Part shown: positions 1 to 10,447 of the stretch, in pieces
Numbering within the stretch: the stretch's first letter is position 1
How the letters are laid out: every line of letters begins with the position of its first letter
From: Eremothecium cymbalariae DBVPG#7215
Taxonomy: Eukaryota; Ascomycota; Saccharomycetes; Saccharomycetales; Saccharomycetaceae
Length of the DNA: 64,000 nt
Direction of reading: 5' to 3'
NCBI RefSeq assembly: GCF_000235365.1
Contig: NC_016449.1
Span: 992,001-1,056,000 of the forward strand
Translations under genes and position numbers: made by a program
The notes under the pieces: model-generated
Seen by the model: only the letters and a program-made list of their open reading frames with translations
Databases searched by the model: none
What the model was told of the DNA's origin: nothing

Positions 1-151
1 CTGAGTAAATAAATATCATAAAATTTTTTAAAAGTTTTATCATATCATTATCCTTTCTTGCTTGCTATTGCTTCAAATTGACTTTTCGTCATAGTCCATA
101 TAAGGAGTTTGAAGGATATCAGCGGTAGGATTTTGCCTACAATTACAACTG

Positions 152-3100
152 ATGTCTGAAACGATAACGGTATGTTTATGTCTGTGCGTTTTAGCGCGAC
201 TAAAATCTGCTGTTCTGAAGAATCTAGCTGATTATTTATTCCGGTTAGTTTGGTCATTTTATATAACTTAAACAGTTGAAAAGTTGAAATTCTAAGGATA
301 GGGAATATAGTCGTTAATTATGGGCTGTGTACTAACATTGTGAACGGTTATTGTAGAAAGATTCAAAATATTGGAAAGATAGAAAGAAGCGATTCCTGCT
401 GGATGTTGATGCAAAAGTTGCTAAACAGCGAGATAAAGATGACACGTATGTGCGGTTTAAACATCTATTGGGTTTGACGGATTTGTTTCGTCATTTTATT
501 GGGATGCGTGCAAAGAGGGACAAAAACATGCAAAAGTTATTAAGGATGGTTGATGGGGAATCGCGCGGTAACAATAACAAGTCTCTGCGCAATAGGGATT
601 CATCGAGACATTATAGGAAGACAGAAAAAGAGGAAGATGCAGAGCTAATACAAGATGAAGAAGGCCGCCTATCTGAAACTACTGTTTTAACTGAATCACC
701 CAATTATGTCAAAGCTGGGAAACTGAGGGAATATCAAATATATGGTCTTAACTGGTTGATATCCTTGCATGAGAACAAGCTTTCTGGTATATTGGCTGAT
801 GAAATGGGGTTAGGAAAGACTCTGCAGACGATATCGTTCCTTGGATATTTAAAATTTATCAAAAATATTGATGGTCCATTTATTGTTGTCGTACCAAAAT
901 CCACACTTGACAACTGGAAACGCGAGTTTTCCAAGTGGACTCCAGACGTTCGTACTCTAATCTTACAGGGTGATAAGGAGACACGAGCGAAGTTACTTGA
1001 AGATCGTATTTTAAGCTGTGATTTCGACGTTCTAATCACTTCTTATGAAATGGTAATTAAAGAGAAGGCTGCGTTAAAGAAATTTGCATGGCAGTATATT
1101 GTTATCGATGAGGCGCATCGTATCAAGAATGAGCAAAGTACATTATCCCAGATTATTCGTCTATTTTATTCTAAAGGCAGGCTATTGATTACTGGAACAC
1201 CTCTGCAAAATAATTTACATGAGCTGTGGGCCTTATTAAATTTTTTGCTACCAGATGTATTCGGTGAATCAGAGGTTTTCGATGAATGGTTTCAACAAAA
1301 CGACAAGGATCAGGATCAGGAAGTCGTAGTACAACAGTTACATGCAGTTCTACAACCCTTTTTACTAAGACGGGTAAAAGCTGAAGTGGAAAAGTCCTTA
1401 CTACCGAAAATTGAAACTAATGTTTACGTGGGTATGGCGGGCATGCAACTTCAATGGTATAAATCTCTACTTGAAAAGGACATCGATGCTGTAAATGGTG
1501 CTGTAGCAAAACGAGAGGGTAAAACACGTCTATTGAACATTGTTATGCAGCTGCGGAAGTGCTGTAACCATCCTTATCTATTTGAAGGGGCTGAACCTGG
1601 TCCCCCATTCACAACAGATGAACACTTAATCTATAATTCTGGTAAGATGATTGTTTTGGACAAGTTGTTGAAACGAAAACAGATGGAAGGGTCTCGTGTT
1701 TTAATATTTAGCCAAATGTCTAGACTTCTGGATATTTTGGAAGATTATTGTTACTTTAGAGAATATGAATACTGTAGAATGGACGGTTCTACATCTCATG
1801 AGGAACGTATCCAAGCAATTGATGACTTCAATGCGCCGGATTCAAATAAGTTCATATTTTTATTGACTACTCGTGCAGGTGGTCTAGGAATCAACCTGGT
1901 TACGGCGGACACAGTTGTGTTATACGATTCAGACTGGAACCCACAAGCTGACCTACAGGCAATGGATAGAGCTCATAGAATTGGTCAGAAAAAGCAGGTA
2001 CATGTATACCGCTTTGTTACGGAAAATGCGATAGAAGAAAAGGTTATTGAACGCGCCGCCCAGAAGTTAAGGTTAGATCAATTAGTTATACAGCAAGGTA
2101 CTGGCAAAAAGAGTGCCAACTTAGGAAATAGCAAAGATGAATTGATTGATATGATCCAGTTCGGAGCAAAGGATGTATTTGACAAGAAATCTACCGAGGT
2201 TACTATGGATGATGATATTGATGAAATTTTGAAAAAAGGTGAGCAGAAGACTCAAAAATTAAATGCAAAATATGAAGCCCTAGGCTTGGATGACCTACAA
2301 AAATTCAATGGTATGGCTGATCAATCAGCATATGAATGGAATGGTACAATCTTTGAAAAAAAGAAAACTGAAGCTAAGTCGCTCGAATGGATCAACCCAT
2401 CGCGTAGAGAAAGGAGAAGGGAACAGACTTATTCAGTTGATGATTATTATAAGGAAATTATAGGAGGCGCTGCAAATAAGAACTCTTCAAAAACTACACC
2501 CCAACCAAAAATGCCAAAGGCTCCACGAGCTGTTTTGATTCAAGATTTCCAATTCCCATCACCTAATTTAAACTTTCTACAGGAAAAGGAACAGTTGTCT
2601 TATAAGCGGAAAATAAACTACAAAGTCGCCAGTTATGATCTGGGATCCGATGATGAGGAAGATGATGGAAGTATCTCTGAAAGGATAGCTTCTGAGCAAG
2701 CAAAGATTGATAACGCTGAGGAATTTACCGAAGAAGATGAACTAATGAAGCAGAAATGTATAGATGAATCGTTTACTAGTTGGACTAAACGTGAATTCAT
2801 AACATTCATTAACGGTTCTTCCAAATTTGGAAGAACAAACTTTAAAGCCATAGCATCAATGCTAGAAAATAAAACTGTTAAAGAAGTTGAAGAATACGGT
2901 AATGTTTTTTGGTCGAGGTATAAAGAAATCCAGGGTTATGAAAAATATTTAAATACCATTGAGGCTGGCGAAAGGAAGACTGAGAAGTTAAGACAGCAAG
3001 AGTCATTATTAAAGATGAAAATTGCTCAATGTGAATCCCCACTTCACGAAATGATCATACAATATCCTCCAAATAATGCAAGGAGAACTTATAATTCAAT

Positions 3101-3443
3101 GGAAGATAAGTTTATTTTGATTACAGTTAACAAATACGGTCTTTTTTCGGATAACCTTTATGACAAAGTAAAGCAAGAAATTATGAAATGCAATCTATTT
3201 CATTTTGACTGGTTTATTAGAACAAGATCAGTGCATGAATTATCAAAAAGGGTTACCACCCTATTAACTATGATTACTAGGGAGTATGAAGGTCCAGATA
3301 GCGCTGCGAAGAGAAAAAGGAAAACCAAGGATGACACACCAGCTATATCCAACGGTGATCGAGGTGTCTCCACTGGCCTAGATCCCTCGGAGCAGCCTTT
3401 AAAAAAAATTAGAGCTGAAGAAGGCGTTTTCGTGCCTCATTAA
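152..3443 (+). CDS. ISW2: ISWI-family chromatin-remodelling ATPase, two exons (152..169, 357..3443)
   Basis: Catalytic ATPase of the ISW2 nucleosome-spacing complex, which slides nucleosomes in the nucleus. The spliced product is 1034 aa: six codons (MSETIT), then an exon starting [20 protein letters not shown]. Visible are the Snf2 Walker A motif DEMGLGKT near residue 154, the DEAH box near 257, a helicase C-terminal half with the arginine-finger region HRIGQ, and HAND-SANT-SLIDE modules from about 660 to 985 (SANT near 809). A large continuous open frame begins at 357, but it has no ATG near its conserved beginning and a TAG lies just before it, so the spliced start is required. S. cerevisiae Isw2 has a longer, poorly conserved N-terminus. 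The ISW2 rather than ISW1 assignment rests on synteny: BIL1 and RRG7, its S. cerevisiae neighbours, are close by. The C-terminal tail is lysine-rich and may act as a nuclear localisation signal. Confidence 0.93.
170..356 (+). other. Spliceosomal intron of ISW2 (187 nt)
   Basis: The donor is GTATGT at 170-175, the branch point is a perfect TACTAAC at 330-336, and the acceptor TAG is at 354-356, 20 nt after the branch adenosine. It joins codon 6 (phase 0) to the AAA codon at 357, which is in frame with the ATPase. All three signals match the yeast consensus exactly. I do not know of an intron at this position in S. cerevisiae ISW2. Confidence 0.9.
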
Positions 3444-3668
3444 TAAATATGCAGACCACTATTAGACTAATTCATATACTGATTAGAATTGTGGTTAATT
3501 GATCCCTCGATGCATTTTATAAAAAATAAGGACATGAACAATCTAAGTTATATGACTATATTTCGTCATCATGTGTTGGGCTTAGATGCAGTATTAGATA
3601 TATTTGATCTTTTTTCTTGCAGCCGACGCTAATTACAGAATGACTCGAATAAGGTAAAGTAGCTTCTT

Positions 3669-5192
3669 CTAAAAGTTTATTTTGTTATCCTTACGCTTGA
3701 AATCGCTTACTTCTTTAACTACAGATTCTTCCCTTGGGATTGCAGCTCTCTCGGCAGCATATTTATCGACTAGGGCTTTATCTGACAGAACAACCTGAGC
3801 AGCTCGCATTCCAGCAATTTTGACATTTTTTCCCTTACCACTGCCCAGCACAACTCCGTTCTTAACTCTGCACTCGACAATGGCATACGGAGCATTGGTA
3901 GTGGGTCTGTGAACTGGGTGGTAATGTAGATTCAAAGCTGCGTAGCCAATTAATGAATACAAGGTCTTCTTTGCGTTCACATCAACTTCATCAGTGTTTT
4001 CTAGGATAACGTCATTCTCCATTTCAGTTTGGATTACTGGTTCCGATAACGCGGCCAACCACTTTCTAACTTTGGGTAGATTCTTCTTGGGATCGTCTTC
4101 AATTAAACCCCCAATATAAGCCTCAAACACGTCTGCATAGAGCTTCAGCTTTCCATTTAGGAAATCTGGAGTGTTGTTTATGGTTTCTACATTTGTTTTA
4201 AGCATACTTGGAAGACGATACATAAAAGACCATTCCTTCAACCTCTCATTGTTAATCAACTTCATTCTTAATTGAGATAATCGACCTTCATTAAAACTAG
4301 GGAACTTGTTGTAAATAATCATAGTCATTGTTGTGTTCAAAATAGAGTCCCCAAGAAATTCTAATCTTTCATTATGTGCTTTAATCATCGCAGCTTCAGA
4401 TAGATATAGTTTATCATTTATCATAGACCTATGAGTGAAAACACGAGCTTTTATGGCAGGATTCTTGATTTCAGGTAATTCGGGAGGCCATTTGTTTTCA
4501 TATCCCGTTAATTGAGGTGCTTCCTTTGTATTAGAATTACTAATAACCTCAGTGCTAACTGCGGTAGGAATATAATCATCATCTTCCTCTTCGTCCTCAA
4601 CTTGGCTTGATAGTCCATCAATGTCTTCCTCGGTTAAATTAGAGAATATTGGGAGTTTTTCTGTTGGGGAAAATTTGCATTCGTAATTCATTAGTTCGTT
4701 GAAACTTGGGAATTTTCCTAATTGATATAAAGTTTTTAACTCAGCTGCACATTTAAGTTGGTATCGTGCGAAACTCGGTAAAAATTCAGTAGGGGTATGT
4801 TCGTCATTTAGATTTTCCAAGTAAGTCTTGAAATTTGGTGACATGTTTATAATCCGATTCAGCGATTCTATGATATTAGAAATAGCATGCTCCAATTGTA
4901 AGATTTGAGAATATTGATACCGTCCAGTGTCAACTTTTGCGACAGTTCCTTCAATACCTTCCTCGTTTGACATGTTGTTATGGATGCTATAGGTTTGACT
5001 TGGTTTTCGGGATTGAATTACACGGTATGCTTCGCTCCTAGAGCTTAGATCAATCACGTTATCCTCATTGATCTTAAGGTAATTACTAGTATTATGATCA
5101 CGATTGCTCTCGATGTTTTTTTTATTGAAAGTGCCGTGCCGGGAATATGTTTTACCACGAGGAACCGAACAACTAACTTTCTTTCTACCCAT
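3669..5192 (-). CDS. RNT1: RNase III, double-strand-specific endoribonuclease Rnt1
   Basis: Nuclear RNase III that cleaves tetraloop-capped stems in pre-rRNA, snRNA and snoRNA precursors. The product is 507 aa (S. cerevisiae about 471). The RNase III signature [13 protein letters not shown] lies at residues 274-286, with the metal-binding acidic residues of the family in place. A dsRNA-binding domain follows from about 390 to 465, with the typical [12 protein letters not shown] end. The N-terminal third is divergent and low in recognised motifs, as in other yeast Rnt1 proteins, and includes an acidic stretch near residue 200. The lysine-rich C-terminus is consistent with nuclear import. It converges with ISW2, with 225 bp between their stop codons. 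Confidence 0.95.
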   Translation of the reverse strand: MGRKKVSCSVPRGKTYSRHGTFNKKNIESNRDHNTSNYLKINEDNVIDLSSRSEAYRVIQSRKPSQTYSIHNNMSNEEGIEGTVAKVDTGRYQYSQILQLEHAISNIIESLNRIINMSPNFKTYLENLNDEHTPTEFLPSFARYQLKCAAELKTLYQLGKFPSFNELMNYECKFSPTEKLPIFSNLTEEDIDGLSSQVEDEEEDDDYIPTAVSTEVISNSNTKEAPQLTGYENKWPPELPEIKNPAIKARVFTHRSMINDKLYLSEAAMIKAHNERLEFLGDSILNTTMTMIIYNKFPSFNEGRLSQLRMKLINNERLKEWSFMYRLPSMLKTNVETINNTPDFLNGKLKLYADVFEAYIGGLIEDDPKKNLPKVRKWLAALSEPVIQTEMENDVILENTDEVDVNAKKTLYSLIGYAALNLHYHPVHRPTTNAPYAIVECRVKNGVVLGSGKGKNVKIAGMRAAQVVLSDKALVDKYAAERAAIPREESVVKEVSDFKRKDNKINF

Positions 5193-5916
5193 TAGTAATA
5201 TGTAATATTGGATTATTGAGACGTTAAGATTATGTTTTGTTCGATAGTAAATGATGGTGAAGTATCTTTAAGAGATGAGCTTCCATTTTTGTCTCCAAAA
5301 GTTTTTCATGGTAACAATGAACTTGACTACAACTATCCAGACTGTCTGGGTGTACAAGCCTTAATGCTCTCGTCACATAGTAATATACGGTAGAAACGCT
5401 AAATATTGGTGAGTTTCTAGCCCTTATGGCGCTAGAATTAGTAGATGATCTCAATTGTTACAGTGCAGTCAGGAATAAATTACTTCCTGAATTGGTGCTC
5501 GGATGATTAGATACTTTGGCAGTCTTGATAATCAGGGTTCAATGATAGATATATGAACTAGCCACTTGGAGCACGTAAATGTGGTTTAAGGTTTCTTTAT
5601 ATCCATAAACGATATAATTTATTAATATTTAAATATACTTATCTGGCGCTCCATTCTCCTTTAGAGTTTATGCGAAGTGCTGGTTAGTGCTGGTCACTGC
5701 TGGTCACTGCTGGTTAATGCTGGTTGGTGCTGAAGAGTTATTCGATGGATAATGCTGCGAAGAATTTCCTAAAAATAAAAGCATCAAGATGTAAGTTCGA
5801 TTATGTCGCTCTTGGGGGTTTTGAATAGTTAATTGTGGGACAGTGAGATGAGTATTGGAACACTGGTGTAATCTGAACTTTCAAGCGTCTGCGTGCTAGA
5901 ATTACATGACTCTTGT
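5193..5916. other. RNT1 upstream / CUS1 downstream spacer
   Basis: This 724-bp stretch holds the RNT1 promoter and the CUS1 3' region. No gene was recognised. It contains a short imperfect tandem repeat (separate entry) and AT-rich tracts such as the run around 5600-5640. Confidence 0.6.
5677..5733. repeat. Imperfect 10-bp tandem repeat (about 5.5 copies)
   Basis: Successive units resembling GTGCTGGTTA (variants GTGCTGGTCA, CTGCTGGTCA, CTGCTGGTTA, ATGCTGGTTG) follow each other without spacers. It is non-coding and lies between RNT1 and CUS1. Confidence 0.8.
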
Positions 5917-7338
5917 TCAAAACTTGAAATTATCGATTGTATCTTCGTCTTTTGAGACAGATTTAAACTGATGTCGTTTGGGATTAACATCAGGAGTTAT
6001 TTGTTTCTTCCGTTTCCCTGCAGTATTGTACCCTCCCTTTAGGAGAAGTTCCGGATCCTGAGAACGTTTATTCTCTTCAAGAGTAGTGTACGATCGCTCT
6101 TCAGTAGCTTTATTTGTAGCAGTCTCGTGGATCTCTGTAACTGGTATTGCATCAATCGGTATATCTTTCAGCGGCTCTTGAATAACCTCGTCAGTGACAA
6201 TGGTTGGTTGATGATCTACAATACCTTTCGAATTGGTCCTCCTATCTTTTTCACGCTCCAGTAGCTGATTCTCTTTTTCAAAAGACAGTAGTTGACCAAA
6301 CAACTCGACTTTCTCTCCTTGCTCCTGATTTTTCCAAATTCCATATCGACCCGCTTTCACATTGCTAGCATCCCAGTTTATTCCCGCAACCTTAAACCCT
6401 GGATAGGCCGGCGGTAAACCAATATCTTTCCACTTTTTGCACCAGATAGGAGGTCTCCCCTCGGGAAGCCCCATAGCGTTCCTCAATTCCAACGATAATT
6501 TTCCCGGTTTGTATTTTCGTCTCATTCTAGTCCAACTTAGCTCCTGCTCCAAGTTTCTATTTTCGTAATACAAATCACCAAATGTTAGCATCAGTTCTGG
6601 CCTCCAGTGTCGGCCTAGTTTAAAAAAGGCATCATGCATCTTTACATAATCCAAATCCAATCGCCCTAGTTTTGGCTGCACTCGTGATCTTGCATCCTTC
6701 TTAAGCGAGCTGCCATCTTCTCCTGATCCGAGCACAGTATTCCTCATAGATTCAATATCGGTTTGCTTGATTACATCGGGAAGTTCAAAAGGCTTCTTTT
6801 CAAGTAAAGAACGCCCCGAAAGGTACCCCCGCTTGGCTTGCCAATGACTTGGGATAGGTACAATATTCTTGGCAGATTTTATCTTCACCAAAAAGAATGG
6901 CTCCGGAGAATCACAGTCATACCATTGTATAAGATCGGGATGGGTCGAAATAGATTTCAACGTGGAAAGAGACGGTTTGGCTGCTTTCCTTTTGCTCTTT
7001 GGTCTCTCTGCCTCCGCATCATCCGAATAGTCGTCTAAATCATTAGCAGGCGGGCTAAACTTCGAAACTGAAACAACCCCAGACTGCGGCACACTGTCCG
7101 ATTTATTCGTTTCCTTGGAGGCCTCGAATCTTTGAAAGATACTAATAAATTCCGGATCAATTTTTCGGTCTATGAGCTGCTGATCTTCATTTCGATCCGC
7201 AGTAGATGCTGAAGCATTTTTCTGAACGCTTACTTCATCAATAAGAGCTGAGAGCTCCGACTTTCGCCCCTCAGCTGTTACTTGGGCAGATGACTTCTTC
7301 CTCCGCCGTCTATGGTTATTTTTGGGCTTCTTCGACAT
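5917..7338 (-). CDS. CUS1: U2 snRNP SF3b subunit Cus1 (SF3B2/SAP145 homologue)
   Basis: Component of the SF3b complex, which binds near the intron branch point with U2 snRNA during spliceosome assembly. The protein is 473 aa (S. cerevisiae about 436). The N-terminus is strongly basic (KKPKNNHRRRRKKS). The conserved core, roughly residues 125-330, contains the DUF382 region with PSHWQAKRGYLSGRS, followed by the proline-rich PSP segment (PIWCKKWKDIGLPPAYPG), the family's hallmark. The C-terminal 120 residues are charged and divergent. The ATG at 7338 is the first in frame. It lies upstream of and codirectional with RNT1; synteny matches YMR239C-YMR240C. Confidence 0.94.
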   Translation of the reverse strand: MSKKPKNNHRRRRKKSSAQVTAEGRKSELSALIDEVSVQKNASASTADRNEDQQLIDRKIDPEFISIFQRFEASKETNKSDSVPQSGVVSVSKFSPPANDLDDYSDDAEAERPKSKRKAAKPSLSTLKSISTHPDLIQWYDCDSPEPFFLVKIKSAKNIVPIPSHWQAKRGYLSGRSLLEKKPFELPDVIKQTDIESMRNTVLGSGEDGSSLKKDARSRVQPKLGRLDLDYVKMHDAFFKLGRHWRPELMLTFGDLYYENRNLEQELSWTRMRRKYKPGKLSLELRNAMGLPEGRPPIWCKKWKDIGLPPAYPGFKVAGINWDASNVKAGRYGIWKNQEQGEKVELFGQLLSFEKENQLLEREKDRRTNSKGIVDHQPTIVTDEVIQEPLKDIPIDAIPVTEIHETATNKATEERSYTTLEENKRSQDPELLLKGGYNTAGKRKKQITPDVNPKRHQFKSVSKDEDTIDNFKF

Positions 7339-7692
7339 ATATATTCTTTGATTATATCAACAACTACAGCTGCTTTGACCGTTTAGCATTTAAAATTGTT
7401 GATATTTTAAAAGATCGAGTTCGATGAATGAATATGTCCGGGTAATATTATTGTACTTCCCCACACTGTTTAATGCTGCCAACACACACCGCTAAAACAC
7501 AAGGCTATGGTACGAAATAAAGACCTTAAATAACGTTAATATAAACTTTTGAAGACCACTTCAATTCCATGCATATGTTAATACGTTTTACAACCTCCTT
7601 CATGCGTGCTTTTCTGCTAAACTTCCATCAATATTCAAATATAAGGAGCATACAGCTCATCACTGCGGAGAAATCGGTCGAGAAAAATGCTT
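7339..7692. other. CUS1 upstream / BIL1 downstream spacer
   Basis: 354 bp containing the CUS1 promoter and the 3' end of BIL1. It is AT-rich and nothing distinctive was recognised. Confidence 0.5.
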
Positions 7693-7917
7693 TCACTGTT
7701 GCAAATTACTTAGCCGCTCATGTATGGATATGAGAGATTTCTCAAACTGGCTCTCGTTAGCCTCGATCTGTGCCAAAGCTTGGTTTAACGACTGTTCAAT
7801 TTCGGATGCAAGATCGAAAACGGTAACCACTTGTTCTGCGTTCTTTGTAAATTCACTACCATTCTGTGTATTAGCAGAACTAGAACTATTCACGGTAGAT
7901 AAATCTACAGTAGGCAT
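7693..7917 (-). CDS. BIL1: Small coiled-coil protein, probable Bil1 (YOR304C-A orthologue)
   Basis: A 74-aa protein starting MPTVDLSTVNSSSS. The open frame extends 18 codons further upstream but only from a non-ATG codon, so the ATG at 7917 is chosen; this gives a length close to the roughly 76-aa S. cerevisiae protein. The C-terminal half (VVTVFDLASEIEQSLNQAL and on to the end) is predicted helical with heptad-like spacing. The assignment rests mainly on position (between ISW2 and RRG7, divergent from RRG7, as for YOR304C-A), size and helical character. S. cerevisiae Bil1 binds Bud6 and promotes formin-mediated actin assembly; whether this holds here is inference. Confidence 0.65.
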   Translation of the reverse strand: MPTVDLSTVNSSSSANTQNGSEFTKNAEQVVTVFDLASEIEQSLNQALAQIEANESQFEKSLISIHERLSNLQQ

Positions 7918-8089
7918 TGTTATTTGATCAGTTCTCGTGGTGTGTGTTTTGTGTCCTGGACAGTTTTGCAAAAAGCTGGTCTTAAAGAATTCACGTAATG
8001 ACTGGAAGTTATCCGAAACTTGAAGATGTGAAACTGCTCTACGTTGGTAGAACTCGGGAAGGCGATTTACTCAGCCGCACTGAATAAAC

Positions 8090-8806
8090 ATGATAAGGAC
8101 CACAGCTAGTCGGACACCGTTTTGCGTTGCTTATAGGAAATCTCTAACCGAATATATTAGTGATAATGTTCATATATGTGATTCGACAGTGTTTCAAGGC
8201 ACGCTCTACGAGCTAACAGTGATGCGAGAACTTCATGACAAGCTACATATTGAAAATTTATGTCAGACTGGTGGGGCCTATGATGGTGGAGTTGATATCA
8301 GGGGTAAATGGGATATCTCTAATATCTACAACAGGGTAAAGAAATTAGTGGATCTGGATAAAAAGTTGCCCAAGAGATATAGTGTTAATGGTTTGAATCT
8401 CAAGCCGTTAAGGACCAAGATCATTGAGAACAACAATAGCTACAGGCCACTGGATATCATTGTGCAATGTAAAGCGTTCACAGCCAGAAAGATCACTGGG
8501 AAGCAGATCCGTGAGCTGATGGGGGCATTCTCGATGATCAGCAAAAACCATGAAAAAAGAAATAATACCATAGTCATGATGAGTTCGCCCAACTTATTAA
8601 CAAAAGATGCAGTTGCAGTCATGAACCAGATGCGTATTCCACTCGTGTATTTACAGATCACAATGATAAAGCCTTCAGATGCGGAGCCTGATTTTAACGT
8701 CAATCAATCCGGGCACCTGTGCCATTATTTCGAGAACGAATATGCCTCCAAACTTCTGGATAATTGCGGCATCAACGAGTGGATCAAACTAGAGGCATAT
8801 AAATTA
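8090..8806 (+). CDS. RRG7: Mitochondrial protein Rrg7, restriction-endonuclease-like fold
   Basis: A 238-239 aa homologue of Rrg7/YOR305W, a protein needed for respiratory growth and mitochondrial DNA maintenance. The N-terminus (MIRTTASRTPFCVAYRKSL) is basic and hydroxylated, like a mitochondrial targeting peptide. The segment FQGTLYELTVMRELHDKL followed by GGAYDGGVDIRGKWD, and later IIVQCKAF, fits the E...D...QxK pattern of PD-(D/E)xK nucleases. The biochemical activity of the family is not established. It is divergent from BIL1, with a 172-bp shared promoter. Confidence 0.9.
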
Positions 8807-8809
8807 TAG

Positions 8810-9230
8810 ACTTAATTCCTGTAAATATATATATATAACCTTTTGTGTTGTAATATCAATAGTTACATAATTTAGCGCTACCAGTAAGCCGTAGCCAAGT
8901 TGCTACTGCATCTTCTAAACGTTTGGGAAATGGCTCGAGAGTATAAGAGATAATGAGAATATCAATCGCTTCAAATAGGTTCTAGCTCAAAGATGGAAGT
9001 TTCTATTAATGATTTTTGTCAGTATTATTGCTGCATATGTATGATGAACTCTTCCGAATATGCGAATCTTTCCGTGACATGTTTACTTTGTCCCGGACCA
9101 CTGGCCAAAAATTTAAAATAATCATTCTTTGAGGTAAATCATATATCATCCAACTGTGTTCTGCTGTGTTATTGGTCTTTAGCAAATCAATTGAACCGTA
9201 ACCAAGGAAAATCGGTTCAACACATTCAAT
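8810..9230. other. RRG7 3' region and YHM2 promoter
   Basis: About 420 bp. A TATATATATATA-like run near 8825-8838 follows the RRG7 stop and may serve 3'-end formation. The remainder is the YHM2 promoter, with no motif I can name confidently. Confidence 0.5.
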
Positions 9231-10172
9231 ATGACTGCTACGTCCAATGTTGTTCAGCCTGCTGAGCTGAAGAAGAAGCCAATTAGCTTTTCTAATATCC
9301 TGCTAGGTGCTGCGTTGAATATGTGTGAGGCCAGCACTTTAGGTCAACCTTTGGAGGTTACAAAAACTACTATGGCTGCCAACAGAAACTTGAGCTTCTT
9401 GCAGTCGATCAAACACGTTTGGTCTCGTGGTGGTGTGTTTGGTTTCTACCAAGGGTTGATCCCCTGGGCATGGATTGAGGCATCTACTAAAGGTGCTGTT
9501 CTATTATTTGTTTCTGCCGAAGCTGAATACCAATTCAAAAGGGCTGGTTTAAATAACTTTGGGGCTGGTATTATGGGTGGTGTTTCAGGTGGTGTTGCTC
9601 AAGCGTATTTGACTATGGGCTTTTGTACGTGTATGAAGACTGTGGAAATCACCAGAAGCAAAGCTGCTCCGGTAGCTGGTGTCCCTGTGCCAAGCTCATG
9701 GCAAGTTTTCAAACAAATATTTGCAAAAGAGGGCATAAGAGGCATTAACAAGGGGGTTAATGCAGTTGCCATAAGGCAAATGACTAACTGGGGTTCTAGG
9801 TTCGGATTGTCCAGACTTGTTGAAGAAGCTTTTAGGAAATTCTTCAGCAAGGGACCGGATGAAAAGCTAACTGCATTTGAAAAGATAGCTGCCTCCGCTG
9901 TTGGTGGTGGTTTGAGTGCCTGGAATCAACCGATTGAAGTCATCAGGGTTGAGATGCAATCTAAAACCGTGGATGCTAATAGACCTAAGAATTTGACTGT
10001 CTCAAAAACTTTCAAATATATTTATCAATCGAATGGCCTGAAAGGGTTGTACCGTGGTGTGACACCAAGAATCGGTCTTGGAGTTTGGCAAACTGTATTT
10101 ATGGTCGGTTTTGGTGACATGGCTAGAGATTTTATCCAAAAGCTAACTGGTGAAACACCTGTTGGACATTAA
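9231..10172 (+). CDS. YHM2: Mitochondrial citrate/2-oxoglutarate carrier Yhm2
   Basis: Inner-membrane carrier exchanging citrate for 2-oxoglutarate, contributing to cytosolic NADPH supply; the S. cerevisiae protein was also linked to mtDNA. The 313-aa length matches the family (about 314). There are three repeated carrier modules, each with a glycine-rich pair of membrane helices. The usual PxD/ExxK/R signature is modified, for example QPLEVTKT near residue 40 and QPIEVIRV near 238, which is characteristic of Yhm2. The start MTATSNVVQPAELKKKP closely resembles known orthologues. Codon choice looks biased, consistent with good expression. Confidence 0.96.
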   Translation: MTATSNVVQPAELKKKPISFSNILLGAALNMCEASTLGQPLEVTKTTMAANRNLSFLQSIKHVWSRGGVFGFYQGLIPWAWIEASTKGAVLLFVSAEAEYQFKRAGLNNFGAGIMGGVSGGVAQAYLTMGFCTCMKTVEITRSKAAPVAGVPVPSSWQVFKQIFAKEGIRGINKGVNAVAIRQMTNWGSRFGLSRLVEEAFRKFFSKGPDEKLTAFEKIAASAVGGGLSAWNQPIEVIRVEMQSKTVDANRPKNLTVSKTFKYIYQSNGLKGLYRGVTPRIGLGVWQTVFMVGFGDMARDFIQKLTGETPVGH

Positions 10173-10447
10173 AGCGACTAAAGCAGTATTCAAATTGCTT
10201 TTTCAAACGATATATAAGTTTACAGACCTTTCTTAGTAGGATAGATACTAACATATATGTTGTTTATGTATATATGTATACAATATGTATGTATATTGAT
10301 TTATATATGTTCTGAAAATATACCTCCACTTAATACATGAGTGTAAAGTTGATAAAAAAAGAAAGTACTTTATACCGAATAGTAACAGAAATAAACTGCA
10401 GTTGGATAACTTATAACTTATAACATAAGCAGCACAATTACGTATAC

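Noticed and set aside
10240..10260. TACTAAC word on the + strand downstream of YHM2
   Set aside because: No suitable donor or acceptor flanks it; it is in the YHM2 3' region.
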